64,000 nucleotides of DNA, taken from NCBI RefSeq assembly GCF_017798005.1, contig NZ_CP072548.1:1364001-1428000 (forward strand), in the 5' to 3' direction. The notes below the pieces were generated by a model that saw nothing but the letters and a program-made list of their open reading frames with translations, was not told the origin of the DNA and searched no databases. Source of the stretch: Aggregatibacter sp. 2125159857 (lineage in GTDB: Bacteria; Pseudomonadota; Gammaproteobacteria; Enterobacterales; Pasteurellaceae). How positions within the stretch are numbered: position 1 is the stretch's first letter; every line of letters begins with the position of its first letter. A program made the translations under genes and the position numbers. This document shows positions 45,173 to 53,372 of the stretch, piece after piece.

Positions 45173-45916
45173 ATGTTTGAACTTAAAAAACTCATCACCG
45201 CCATGATGCTACCGCCATTTAATATTTTGATTTTATGGCTATTCTCGCTTTTATTTTCATTCTTTAAATGCAAAATGTTAAGCCGACTTTGTGCTTTTTT
45301 CGGCATTGTGTTGCTCTATCTGGTCAGCATTCCCTATACGGTACAAATGCTAAAAGACAGCTTAGTCACCGAAGATCATTTAACCTTAAACGATTATAAA
45401 CAGGCTCAAGCCATTGTTTTATTGGGTGGCGGTGTGCGTGATAGCAAAGAACTCTATGCACCACTGGCATCTTCTGCCACACAACTAGAACGTTTGCGCT
45501 ACGCGGCTTATTTACAAAAAGAAACGCAACTGCCGTTATTGATTAGCGGTGTCAGCCCAACCGGAGCCTCAGAAGGCAAAGTTTCTGCAGAAGAATTACA
45601 GACTTTCTTTAATGTACCGACGAAATGGCTAGAAGAAAAATCTTTAACCACCAAAGAAAATGCCTTATACACCCGTCAATTATTAGAAAAAGAAGGCATC
45701 CATAAAATCATTCTGGTGACGAATGAATGGCATATGCAACGGGCAAAACTCTTGTTTCAACAGCAAGGCTTTGATGTCTTGCCGGCAAGCGTAGGCGAAG
45801 GCATTACTCCGGACTCTTACGGATTAAACATGATGCACTTTGTACCTCAAGCCGGTGCAATGGCAAAAAATATGCAATTACTGAAAGAGTGGATCGGTTA
45901 TTGGAAAGAAAAATAA
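45173..45916 (+). CDS. elyC: ElyC/YdcF-type DUF218 protein
   Basis: The 247-residue protein has two N-terminal membrane segments (about 15-60) and a DUF218 domain: AIVLLGGGVRDS, LLISGVSPTGASEGKVSAEELQ, SLTTKENALYTRQLL, ILVTNEWHMQRAKLLFQQQGF. This is the ElyC layout; ElyC supports envelope integrity and lipid-carrier metabolism in E. coli. It follows the pyruvyl transferase by 31 bases and ends at a hairpin, so it may be the last gene of the lsg-like rightward unit. Confidence 0.8.
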   Translation: MFELKKLITAMMLPPFNILILWLFSLLFSFFKCKMLSRLCAFFGIVLLYLVSIPYTVQMLKDSLVTEDHLTLNDYKQAQAIVLLGGGVRDSKELYAPLASSATQLERLRYAAYLQKETQLPLLISGVSPTGASEGKVSAEELQTFFNVPTKWLEEKSLTTKENALYTRQLLEKEGIHKIILVTNEWHMQRAKLLFQQQGFDVLPASVGEGITPDSYGLNMMHFVPQAGAMAKNMQLLKEWIGYWKEK

Positions 45917-45946
45917 TCTCATTTTCGACCGCACTTTGATTTGCCG

Positions 45947-45973
45947 AATACGCCCAAATAGGGCGTATTTTTT
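45947..45973 (+). terminator. Rho-independent terminator after elyC
   Basis: AATACGCCC (45947-45955) pairs with GGGCGTATT (45961-45969) around AAATA, followed by TTTTA. A USS lies just upstream. Confidence 0.9.
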
Positions 45974-46077
45974 ATCCCCTTTCTTTTGATTTTCGATCCA
46001 TCTCGCAAAATATGACACACCGCATCGCACTACGCTTATTGCTTTGGTAACGTTCTTTTTATTTAATGGAACCTGCT

Positions 46078-46917
46078 ATGCGCCAAATTATCCTCTTTTT
46101 CAGCCTCTTCTTTTTTCACCTCATTTGTTACGCGGACAAACCTGACTTAATGCTTTTAGAGACATACAAAAACCAAAATGTGACAGGCTGGGTGATGAGC
46201 GAAAAATTGGATGGTGTCCGTGGCTATTGGGACGGCAAACAACTTTTTACTCGAGGCGGAATAACACTATCGCCACCAAAGGATTTTTTAGCGGAATTTC
46301 CGCCCTTTGCTATTGATGGCGAATTATTTAGCGAACGTGATCAATTTGCGGAAGTTTCCTCGATTGTTCGTTCTCAACAAGATAAAGGTTGGCATAAGCT
46401 AAAACTTCATGTGTTTGATGTGCCTGATGCAGAAGGCAATTTATTTGAACGCTTAGCGCAATTAAAAGCCTATTTGGCACAACATCCAAGAGCGCCCATC
46501 GAAATTATCGAACAAATTCCTATTGAAAACTCACAACACATCTATCAATTCTTACAACAAGTGGAACAGCAAAAAGGCGAAGGCATCGTGATTCGTAACC
46601 CCAATGCGCCTTACGAAAGAAAACGCAGTTCACAAATTCTCAAATTAAAGACCGCACTTGATGAAGAATGCACGGTGATGTCTCATCATGCCGGTAAAGG
46701 GCAATTTGAAAATGTCATGGGATCAATTACCTGCGAGAATCACCATGGTCAATTCAAAATTGGTTCCGGATTCAAATTGGAGGATAGAACGAATCCGCCG
46801 CCTATTGGTTCACAAATCAACTATAAATACCGTGGCTTAACAAACAAAGGCAAACCAAGATTTGCGACCTTTTGGCGACGTGTGAGTTCTTCCGATGAAA
46901 AACGCCACGCAGAATAA
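46078..46917 (+). CDS. Periplasmic ATP-dependent DNA ligase (HI1182-like)
   Basis: The 279-residue protein is a minimal ATP-dependent ligase: the nucleophile is Lys43 in SEKLDGVRGYW, then FAIDGELF, a KLHVFDVPD block, EGIVIRNP and the C-terminal OB fold (GSGFKLEDRTNPPPIGS). The first 19 residues form a signal peptide (IILFFSLFFFHLICYA), so it should act in the periplasm, as for H. influenzae HI1182. GGA stands 6 bases before the ATG at 46078; the frame from 46066 would add four residues. Pasteurellaceae use NAD-dependent LigA for replication, so this is an extra ligase. Confidence 0.88.
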   Translation: MRQIILFFSLFFFHLICYADKPDLMLLETYKNQNVTGWVMSEKLDGVRGYWDGKQLFTRGGITLSPPKDFLAEFPPFAIDGELFSERDQFAEVSSIVRSQQDKGWHKLKLHVFDVPDAEGNLFERLAQLKAYLAQHPRAPIEIIEQIPIENSQHIYQFLQQVEQQKGEGIVIRNPNAPYERKRSSQILKLKTALDEECTVMSHHAGKGQFENVMGSITCENHHGQFKIGSGFKLEDRTNPPPIGSQINYKYRGLTNKGKPRFATFWRRVSSSDEKRHAE

Positions 46918-47007
46918 GACATCATAATAATCTGCGTCTTTTGACTTCCAACAGTTAAAATGGCATCATGCCAGCCTTATTTTAACGACAAGATCAGCAA
47001 GCTGCCT

Positions 47008-47847
47008 ATGCACTATCAAGACAAAAGCCTCAATGCCCTTAAACTCGGTCAACAAACAACGTATGCGGAAAAATACGACCGCACTTTATTACAACCGGTT
47101 CCACGCCGATTAAATCGCGATCAACTCAACATCACCGCCACGCAACCTTTTACGATTGGTGCGGATATTTGGACGGCATACGAAATTTCATGGCTCAACC
47201 CGAAAGGCGTGCCGCAAGTGGCGATTGCGGATATCAGTATCGATTTTCGCAGTGAAAATTTGATCGAATCCAAAAGTTTTAAACTCTATTTAAACAGCTT
47301 TAACCAAACAACATTCGCCGATTTCGCCGACGTCCAACAAACGTTACAGCGCGATCTGCAAGATTGCGCCCAAGGCGAAGTCAAAGTGCGGTTAAATTCG
47401 CTGGCGGATTACACCGCGCAACCGATTGTCGCCTTGTCGGGCGATTGCATTGATGCGCAGGATATAGAGGTGCGGGATTATGCCTTTAATGCCGCCTTAC
47501 TGAATCATTGCACCGGTGATCATCTGGTCGAAGAAACGTTAGTCAGCCACTTGCTCAAATCTAACTGCCTCATCACGCAACAACCGGACTGGGGCAGCCT
47601 GCAAATTCATTATGTCGGCAAGCAAATTAACCGCGAACAACTATTGCGCTACATCATTTCTTTCCGCCAACATAACGAATTCCACGAGCAATGTGTCGAG
47701 CGTATTTTCTGCGACCTCATGCAGTACGCCAAACCGGAAAAACTCACCGTTTACGCCCGTTATACCCGCCGTGGCGGTTTGGACATTAACCCTTATCGCT
47801 CCAACTTTGAGCCACTGCCACAAAATGTAAGATTGGCAAGACAATAG
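47008..47847 (+). CDS. queF: NADPH-dependent 7-cyano-7-deazaguanine reductase QueF
   Basis: QueF reduces preQ0 to preQ1 in queuosine synthesis. The 279-residue protein is the long, two-domain E. coli-type Que[19 protein letters not shown] and [17 protein letters not shown] in the N-half, the catalytic Cys in [15 protein letters not shown], and [17 protein letters not shown] in the C-half. The start is the ATG at 47008 ([14 protein letters not shown]), aligned with H. influenzae. I see no preQ1 riboswitch in the 90 bases upstream. Confidence 0.95.
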   Translation: MHYQDKSLNALKLGQQTTYAEKYDRTLLQPVPRRLNRDQLNITATQPFTIGADIWTAYEISWLNPKGVPQVAIADISIDFRSENLIESKSFKLYLNSFNQTTFADFADVQQTLQRDLQDCAQGEVKVRLNSLADYTAQPIVALSGDCIDAQDIEVRDYAFNAALLNHCTGDHLVEETLVSHLLKSNCLITQQPDWGSLQIHYVGKQINREQLLRYIISFRQHNEFHEQCVERIFCDLMQYAKPEKLTVYARYTRRGGLDINPYRSNFEPLPQNVRLARQ

Positions 47848-47867
47848 TCAATCCATTTTGAAAACGT

Positions 47868-47910
47868 ACCGCACTTTTGAATATCTTGCTCAAAGTGCGG
47901 TCTTCTTTTT
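47868..47910 (+). terminator. USS-pair terminator after queF
   Basis: ACCGCACTTTTGA (47868-47880) pairs with TCAAAGTGCGGT (47890-47901), followed by a T-rich run to 47910. Confidence 0.85.
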
Positions 47911-48117
47911 ACCTATGTATCATCAGTAATCTTCTCTTTTTGTGCCAATAATTTCTCTTTATGAGTGAGGATTAATGACAACTGCCGAACAGCGTTTTTA
48001 AGATTGCTACTCTCTAAAGTACATAATCTCTAAACCACATAAATGAGTTGAATCAGCTATATTGGCTGGAGATAAGTTACCACCTTAATTCGATAACCTA
48101 TTATAACTATTGATTAA
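47911..48117. other. Gap without recognised gene upstream of the surface lipoprotein
   Basis: This AT-rich stretch between queF and the lipoprotein promoter shows no open frame with a ribosome site, no repeat family seen elsewhere and no clear hairpin. It may hold operator sites for the downstream pair. I did not recognise a Fur box. Confidence 0.5.
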
Positions 48118-48146
48118 TTGCACACACATTAACATCAACTTATAAT
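48118..48146 (+). promoter_or_regulatory. Sigma-70 promoter of the surface lipoprotein/Slam pair
   Basis: TTGCAC at 48118-48123 and a perfect TATAAT at 48141-48146 are 17 bases apart. The start codon is 40 bases downstream, behind GAGG. Confidence 0.75.
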
Positions 48147-48185
48147 CTTAAGAGTTTTAATTCTACATTTATATCGAGGTTTTAC

Positions 48186-49256
48186 ATGAACTTAAAAAAA
48201 CCAACCATTACTGCAGCAATTTTATTCTCACTCACTGCTTGCGGAAGCGGTGGTAATAATACCGATACAACACCAAACAAACCGAATATTCAAAACGAAC
48301 AGTCACAGAAAAAAGTAGCTGATGCGCGAAAAGCCGAGGAAGCACGCAAGGCAAAAGAAGCCGCAGCACAGAAAGCGGAAGAAGCGCGCAAAGCAAAAGA
48401 AGAGGCAGAACAAAAAGCGGAAGAAGCACGCAAAGCTAAAGAAACAGCTGAACAGAAAGCTGAAGAAGCCCGTAAAGCTAAAGAAGCGGCAGACAAAGCC
48501 GAAGCAGATCGCAAAGCTAAAGAAGCTGCTGAAAAAGCCGAAGCAGATCGCAAAGCCAAAGAAGCCGCAGACAAAGCCGAAGCGGATCGTAAAGCTAAAG
48601 AAGCCGCTGAAAAACTAGAACAAGAAATTAATCAGCTAAAAGGCATTTCTGCCGATGCATACCCAGAAGGCAAAATTATGCGCCATGATACGGATCATGT
48701 TACCACCCCAACAGAGGAAGAGACGCAGAAACACTTTCAGCGTCACATGGTATACAACCAAAAATACTCTGTCATTCTTGCCGATTATGAAATTGAACAA
48801 AGTTATAATAACAATACAGGATCTCTTGAAAATCTTGACTTTTCCAACCCAAAAATTGAGATAAAAGGGCTAAAAACCGAACCGGCAAAAATTCCCCAAG
48901 AAGGTACTGCAACCTATTCAGGAAAAGCTTTTGACGGAATATTTCAGCAACCTGCTCAAGAACCGTTTACCCCACCTACGCAGGTTGATGAGCACCTAGG
49001 TAACCTTTCCTACACCGTCAACTTTACGAACAAAACAGGTTCAGGAACGATTACCGGTTTCGGACCTAATGTTGAATTGAAAGAAGGTAAGATTTCAGGC
49101 TCAAGAATTTCAGCTGATGCACAACATGGTAGAGAGCCAGGTAAGTACTCTTTAGATTTCTTTGGTAAAGACGCGGAGGAAATTGGCGGTAAAGTCACTT
49201 TAGGAGATGTTGATTCCTTTGGCTTCGGCGGTACACGTGGTGAAATCCAAAAATAA
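48186..49256 (+). CDS. Surface lipoprotein with TolA-like repeat stalk and TbpB-like barrel (probable Slam substrate)
   Basis: The 356-residue protein has a lipoprotein signal ending SLTAC (Cys19), a GSGGNN linker and then seven Ala/Lys/Glu-rich repeats (residues 50-143) that should form one long helix or coiled coil, ending LEQEINQLKG. The C-terminal part (about 235-356) has the hallmarks of the transferrin-binding-protein-type lipocalin barrel: ATYSGKAFDGIF, LSYTVNFTNKTGSGTITG, LDFFGKDAEEIGGKV and FGFGGTRGEIQK at the end. Slam-dependent surface lipoproteins carry this barrel. A Slam gene follows. The ligand is unknown. The middle part (150-235) resembles no family I know. Confidence 0.8.
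   Translation: MNLKKPTITAAILFSLTACGSGGNNTDTTPNKPNIQNEQSQKKVADARKAEEARKAKEAAAQKAEEARKAKEEAEQKAEEARKAKETAEQKAEEARKAKEAADKAEADRKAKEAAEKAEADRKAKEAADKAEADRKAKEAAEKLEQEINQLKGISADAYPEGKIMRHDTDHVTTPTEEETQKHFQRHMVYNQKYSVILADYEIEQSYNNNTGSLENLDFSNPKIEIKGLKTEPAKIPQEGTATYSGKAFDGIFQQPAQEPFTPPTQVDEHLGNLSYTVNFTNKTGSGTITGFGPNVELKEGKISGSRISADAQHGREPGKYSLDFFGKDAEEIGGKVTLGDVDSFGFGGTRGEIQK
48333..48614 (+). repeat. Coding tandem repeats of the lipoprotein stalk (3 x 42 bp, 4 x 39 bp)
   Basis: Three 14-residue units (AEEARKAKEAAAQK and variants; residues 50-91) are followed by four 13-residue units (AEADRKAKEAAEK type; residues 92-143). The change from 14 to 13 is loss of one residue near the unit end. All units are in frame. 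Confidence 0.9.
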
Positions 49257-49275
49257 ACTTTTCCTTTAATATAAA

Positions 49276-49315
49276 AATGCCGTTTGAACTTCGATTTAAA
49301 CGGCATTACTTTCTA
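49276..49315 (+). terminator. Hairpin between the lipoprotein and Slam genes (possible attenuator)
   Basis: AATGCCGTTT (49276-49285) pairs with AAACGGCATT (49298-49307) followed by a short, broken T run. It lies in the 66-base gap and could reduce read-through into slam, giving more lipoprotein than translocon. Confidence 0.65.
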
Positions 49316-49322
49316 ATCGACT

Positions 49323-50744
49323 ATGAAAAAACTTCCCTATTTTATCATTCTACTTCCCTTAGCTACTCAAGCCGAAACCTTCCAAGCACCACAGCCTGTT
49401 TTCTTTGAAAAGAATATTGTGCCGAAAACGGAAGAGCCACAGATAAAAACGCCGGAGAAATCTACCGCACTTTCAGCGCCCATGACATTCGATCAAGATG
49501 ACAATACCCAAACTAAACTGGAAAAACTGATCAACTATAGTGTGGTAAAACAACAATGGGGGATCTTGAAACAAACGTTGCCCCTTTATCAATCGCAACC
49601 TCAGCACGATGTTACGCTATATCGTTATGCCCTAGGCGCAATGTTACGGGCAGAGCGCAACCATAAGCAAGCCATTCATCTTTATCAGCAGATTGTTGAT
49701 GAAAAGCCAGAACTGGCTTATCCACGTTTTGATTTGGGCGTGATGTTATTTGAAAATAAACAGTATCGCCAAGCTAAAGCAGAACTTGAGCGCGCTATGC
49801 CGGATTTATCTCCACCTATGCAACAATTCGCCAAACGTTATTTGGAGACAATGAAAGAACGTCAAGGCTGGAAAGCGGATGTAGAATGGCAATATACCCA
49901 AACCGACAACGTGAATAACGCGTCATCCCAACAAGATATTCAGTTAGGCACGCTACGCTTTAAAAAAGACAAAGACTCTTTGCCACAAAAAGCGCACGGT
50001 TTTCGTTATGGGCTGGGCTTAAGTCGTGAAATCAATGTCGCCGGCAATCATTTTGTGACCTTAAACAGCCGGTTTGGTGGCGTGCATTATTGGGATAATC
50101 AAGACTACAGTGAAAAATCACTTTACGCCGCATTGGGCTATCGTCATCGTTCCGCCTTACAATCTTTAGGATTGACGCCCTTTTTTGAGCAAAATTGGTT
50201 AGGCGCACCACGTTATAGCCAAAATTATGGCATTACCGCAGATTTACGTCGTGAATTGACCGCACTTTGGACATTTTCCGCGACCCTTTCCCACACGCAA
50301 AAACGCTATGCGGATGCCAATGTTGCACGCCGTCATAACGGCTATATTAACGGTGCAACGCTGGCATTAAGTTATCAAGCAAAGCCGAATTGGTTACTTT
50401 TCGGCGGTGTGGAAGGCAGCCTAGATCGCAGTAAAGACAAAGCAGAATCCTCGCTTCGTCGCGGTGTTAATCTCGGCACCGTCTGGCAAATCAAGGATTT
50501 CGCAACACGCTTAAGTATTCGGTATGTCAAACGTGACTTTCGGGCAAAAAACTTCTATTTTCCAACGAAAAAACGACAAGATAAGGAGTATGATTTTAAC
50601 GCCAGCCTATGGCATAACCAACTGCAATGGAAAGGCTTTATTCCTAAGTTAAATTATCGTTATCGTAAAATTGACAGTAATATTCCTGAATTTTATTCGC
50701 GCAAAAGTGGGGAATGGTTTTTGTCTGTTGAGCGTAGTTTCTAG
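49323..50744 (+). CDS. Surface lipoprotein assembly modifier Slam
   Basis: The 473-residue outer-membrane protein has a signal peptide (about 1-17), an N-terminal helical region with TPR-like repeats (about 60-180: RAERNHKQAIHLYQQIVDEK, FENKQYRQAKAELERAM) and a C-terminal beta-barrel (about 185-473) of alternating strands ending SGEWFLSVERSF, with terminal Phe. This is the Slam (DUF560) design. Slam moves lipoproteins with TbpB-like barrels to the cell surface. Its partner is the gene just upstream. ATG 49323 has a weak ribosome site. No TonB receptor is adjacent, unlike many haem or transferrin Slam loci. Confidence 0.85.
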   Translation: MKKLPYFIILLPLATQAETFQAPQPVFFEKNIVPKTEEPQIKTPEKSTALSAPMTFDQDDNTQTKLEKLINYSVVKQQWGILKQTLPLYQSQPQHDVTLYRYALGAMLRAERNHKQAIHLYQQIVDEKPELAYPRFDLGVMLFENKQYRQAKAELERAMPDLSPPMQQFAKRYLETMKERQGWKADVEWQYTQTDNVNNASSQQDIQLGTLRFKKDKDSLPQKAHGFRYGLGLSREINVAGNHFVTLNSRFGGVHYWDNQDYSEKSLYAALGYRHRSALQSLGLTPFFEQNWLGAPRYSQNYGITADLRRELTALWTFSATLSHTQKRYADANVARRHNGYINGATLALSYQAKPNWLLFGGVEGSLDRSKDKAESSLRRGVNLGTVWQIKDFATRLSIRYVKRDFRAKNFYFPTKKRQDKEYDFNASLWHNQLQWKGFIPKLNYRYRKIDSNIPEFYSRKSGEWFLSVERSF

Positions 50745-50776
50745 CCAAATGCGTTGAAAATCCATGCGAAAAAATG

Positions 50777-50818
50777 ACCGCACTTTTGCATATCTTGCTT
50801 AAAGTGCGGTTTATTTTT
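50777..50818. terminator. USS-pair terminator behind slam
   Basis: ACCGCACTTTTGCA (from 50777) pairs with TGCTTAAAGTGCGGT (to 50810), followed by TTATTTTT. It also lies behind the converging leftward gene. Confidence 0.85.
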
Positions 50819-50827
50819 AATGTGTTT

Positions 50828-51604
50828 TTACTTTTCGGTAACATCACCAGTCAACAGTGAAATTTCCTGTTTTAATACATAAGGCATATGCCGTGGGCCG
50901 CGTACGGCAGTGACACCGAACTGTGCCATTTTAGCGCGGGGAATGAGGGTCTTACCGTATTCTTTCAAACAGCGAATTTTCATCACCCGTTTCACCTGTA
51001 AATCATCCGTTCGTTTTTGGTGGTAGGGAATGTTTACCGCCAACACCAAACATTTATAACGAATCGCCCCTGTAGGTTCAGTGACGTACATATACACAAT
51101 ATCATCTACCGCAATATTATTACTCTGCTTCCAGTAAATTTCTCCGCCTTCACGCAAGTCTTTCTCCACATCGTAATATTTCGGGTTGGCCGGCACGATC
51201 CATTCCGTATAACGGACGATCCCCAGTTGCTTCTTCACTTGCCGGGTAGCGGTCAGATCAAAACTGGCATTTAATAAAAACAATATAGTGTCTTTTTCTA
51301 CAGAGCCATCTAACAACACCGTCAGCCAATGATTTTTATTCATGTGATACGCCGGTAGGAAACCTGGTTGCGGCAAAAATACGCTCAGCATTTCAGGGGA
51401 ACATTTCACGTTCATCACCGGTAATTTCCCTACGCCGCTTAGCCCTAATGACGATTTTTCGACATTCATCACAATGGCATACCATTTTCGATTATCGGCA
51501 TGACGCAACACCGCATAATCTGGATGGGTCTTCCACAAATATTCCGGTTTAGTGCCATATTGGGTGAAGACATACTCGAAAACTTGTTGGGTTAGCTCAG
51601 CCAT
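50828..51604 (-). CDS. MmcQ/YjbR domain fused to an EVE/PUA-like domain
   Basis: Residues about 1-118 match the MmcQ/YjbR DNA-binding-like fold (FEYVFTQYGTKPEYLWKTHP, WYAIVMNVEKSSLGLSG, NKNHWLTVLLDGSV). The C-terminal half from about 130 looks like a PUA/EVE nucleic-acid reader: YTEWIVPANPKYYDVEKDL, EIYWKQSNNIAVDDIVYMYV, RYKCLVLAVNIP. EVE domains bind modified bases. The combination suggests a DNA or RNA modification sensor, but this is inference. It stands alone, ending at the USS pair shared with slam. Confidence 0.7.
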   Translation of the reverse strand: MAELTQQVFEYVFTQYGTKPEYLWKTHPDYAVLRHADNRKWYAIVMNVEKSSLGLSGVGKLPVMNVKCSPEMLSVFLPQPGFLPAYHMNKNHWLTVLLDGSVEKDTILFLLNASFDLTATRQVKKQLGIVRYTEWIVPANPKYYDVEKDLREGGEIYWKQSNNIAVDDIVYMYVTEPTGAIRYKCLVLAVNIPYHQKRTDDLQVKRVMKIRCLKEYGKTLIPRAKMAQFGVTAVRGPRHMPYVLKQEISLLTGDVTEK

Positions 51605-51813
51605 TCCATGTTCCTCTTATTACTTTGATAACATCATTTTACGCCAATTTAGTCCTCAAAATAAAAGACATTAATTTCCACATCATTATTGTGCTTTTTA
51701 GTTCAACAGGCATATTATATTCCTTGAGAAAGGACTCAATTTAATCATATGAATAATGGATTATTCACCGCAGAGAGCAATCTCACTCTAATTAATAAAC
51801 TCGGAGGAGTTAT

Positions 51814-53271
51814 ATGGAAGGGAAAACAATTGCGCCAATTGAAGTAAAAATGGGCTTCAAATGGCAAGGGTTACTGCTTTCAGTGATTGTCGGGATGGCA
51901 ATTTGGTTGATTCCGATACCGGAAGGTCTTTCTGCCAAAGCATGGGGTATGCTTGCCCTCTTTGTTGCAACCATTGTGGCAATTATCGCCAAAGCTATGC
52001 CTATGGGCGCAGCAACTTTAGTTGCGCTTGTTATTAGCGGTTTAACCGGCTTAACACCGTTATCTCCCGCCAAAGGGGAAGTGGGCATGTTATCCGGTTT
52101 CTCCAACGGAACCATTTGGTTAATCGCCATTGCGATGTTTTTATCTCGCGCGGTCATCAAAACCGGTTTGGGAAAACGCATTGCCCTCTATTTCGTCGCA
52201 CGTTTCGGTAAGAAAATGATGGGCGTTGCTTATGGTATCGCGCTAGCCGATGTGGTCATTGGCCCGGGGATTCCGTCTGCCTCTGCGCGTGGTGGCGGTA
52301 TCATGTATCCCATCATGCAGTCCATCGCTGATGCCTACGATTCCAAACCCGGCCCAACCGCCAGACGTGCCGGTGCATTTCTTGCCATCGCCGTATCACA
52401 AATCGACACTATCGTGTGTACCATGTTCCTCACTGCCATGGCGGGCAACCCGTTAATCGCGGAACTTGCCAAAGGTCAAGGCGTTGAAATTACGTGGATG
52501 ACTTGGTTCTTAGGCGCGATCGTGCCGGGTATTATCAGTTTGATCGTGTTGCCTTATTTCGTCTATTTAATTTACCCGCCAGAACTCAAAGACACACCAA
52601 AAATGGCAGAAATGGCGCGTGAAGAATTACATAATATGGGGCCAATGAGCAAAGCAGAATGGATTTTGGCGCTTGATTTCATCTTATTGTTGTTCTTATG
52701 GACCGTAGGTGATTTGGTCTTCCATATTCCGGCAACAGTTTCCGCCTTTATCGGTTTGGTGATTTTGTTACTCACCAACATCATGAGTTGGAAAAATATC
52801 GTTGCTGAAACCACCGCATGGGACACCATGTTCTGGTTTGCGGTTTTGGTGATGATGGCAAATGCATTAAATAAATACGGTGCTATTGCTTGGATTTCCA
52901 GCCATATTTCCTCCTCGGTGGGGACATTCAGTTGGCCGGTTGCCTTTACGATTTTAGTCTTAGTGTATTTCTACACTCGCTACTTTTTCGCGTCTGCCAT
53001 GGCACACATTTCCGCCATGTACTTGGCATTCGTTGCGGCAGCCATTGCCGTTGGCACCCCTCCGATTATTGCCGCTCTCGGCTTAGGTTATACCTCAACC
53101 CTCTCAATGAGCTTAACCCAATACGCCGGTGGCCCTGGCCCAGCCCTCTATGGTTCCGGTTATAACTCAACCGGCCAATGGTGGGGCGTTAGTTTCGCCA
53201 CCTCCATCATATCACTGATTATCTGGTTTGGTATCGGGGGGTTATGGATGAAGCTATTAGGTTGGTGGTAA
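51814..53271 (+). CDS. DASS-family anion:sodium symporter (CitT/YbhI-like)
   Basis: The 485-residue permease has about 12 membrane segments and the two DASS half-repeats, visible in GFSNGTIWLIAIAMFLSRAV and SQIDTIVCTMFLTAMAGNPL, and later in TRYFFASAMAHISAMYLAF and SLTQYAGGPGPALYGSGY. It resembles H. influenzae HI0020 and E. coli CitT-type dicarboxylate/citrate carriers. A perfect GGAGGAG precedes the ATG. No citrate-lyase or regulatory gene is adjacent, so the substrate stays open. Confidence 0.85.
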   Translation: MEGKTIAPIEVKMGFKWQGLLLSVIVGMAIWLIPIPEGLSAKAWGMLALFVATIVAIIAKAMPMGAATLVALVISGLTGLTPLSPAKGEVGMLSGFSNGTIWLIAIAMFLSRAVIKTGLGKRIALYFVARFGKKMMGVAYGIALADVVIGPGIPSASARGGGIMYPIMQSIADAYDSKPGPTARRAGAFLAIAVSQIDTIVCTMFLTAMAGNPLIAELAKGQGVEITWMTWFLGAIVPGIISLIVLPYFVYLIYPPELKDTPKMAEMAREELHNMGPMSKAEWILALDFILLLFLWTVGDLVFHIPATVSAFIGLVILLLTNIMSWKNIVAETTAWDTMFWFAVLVMMANALNKYGAIAWISSHISSSVGTFSWPVAFTILVLVYFYTRYFFASAMAHISAMYLAFVAAAIAVGTPPIIAALGLGYTSTLSMSLTQYAGGPGPALYGSGYNSTGQWWGVSFATSIISLIIWFGIGGLWMKLLGWW

Positions 53272-53316
53272 AGCCGCATTGCGCTTTAGAACTCACCTAA
53301 AATTCTTATAAAAAAA

Positions 53317-53359
53317 TGACCGCACTTTATTTTTCAACCTAAAGTGCGGTCACTTTTTT
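53317..53359. terminator. USS-pair terminator between the DASS transporter and truA
   Basis: TGACCGCACTTT (53317-53328) pairs with AAAGTGCGGTCA (53341-53352), followed by a T run. It serves both converging genes. Confidence 0.88.
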
Positions 53360-53372
53360 CAGTATTTTTAAA

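Noticed and set aside
46918..47007. preQ1 riboswitch upstream of queF
   Set aside because: No preQ1-type stem and A-rich tail could be matched in the short gap.
48290..48574. Long alanine/serine-rich frame on the minus strand and a lysine/arginine-rich plus-strand frame inside the lipoprotein gene
   Set aside because: Both are shadows of the repeat codons of the stalk; no ribosome site and the lipoprotein frame has the clear signal and domains.
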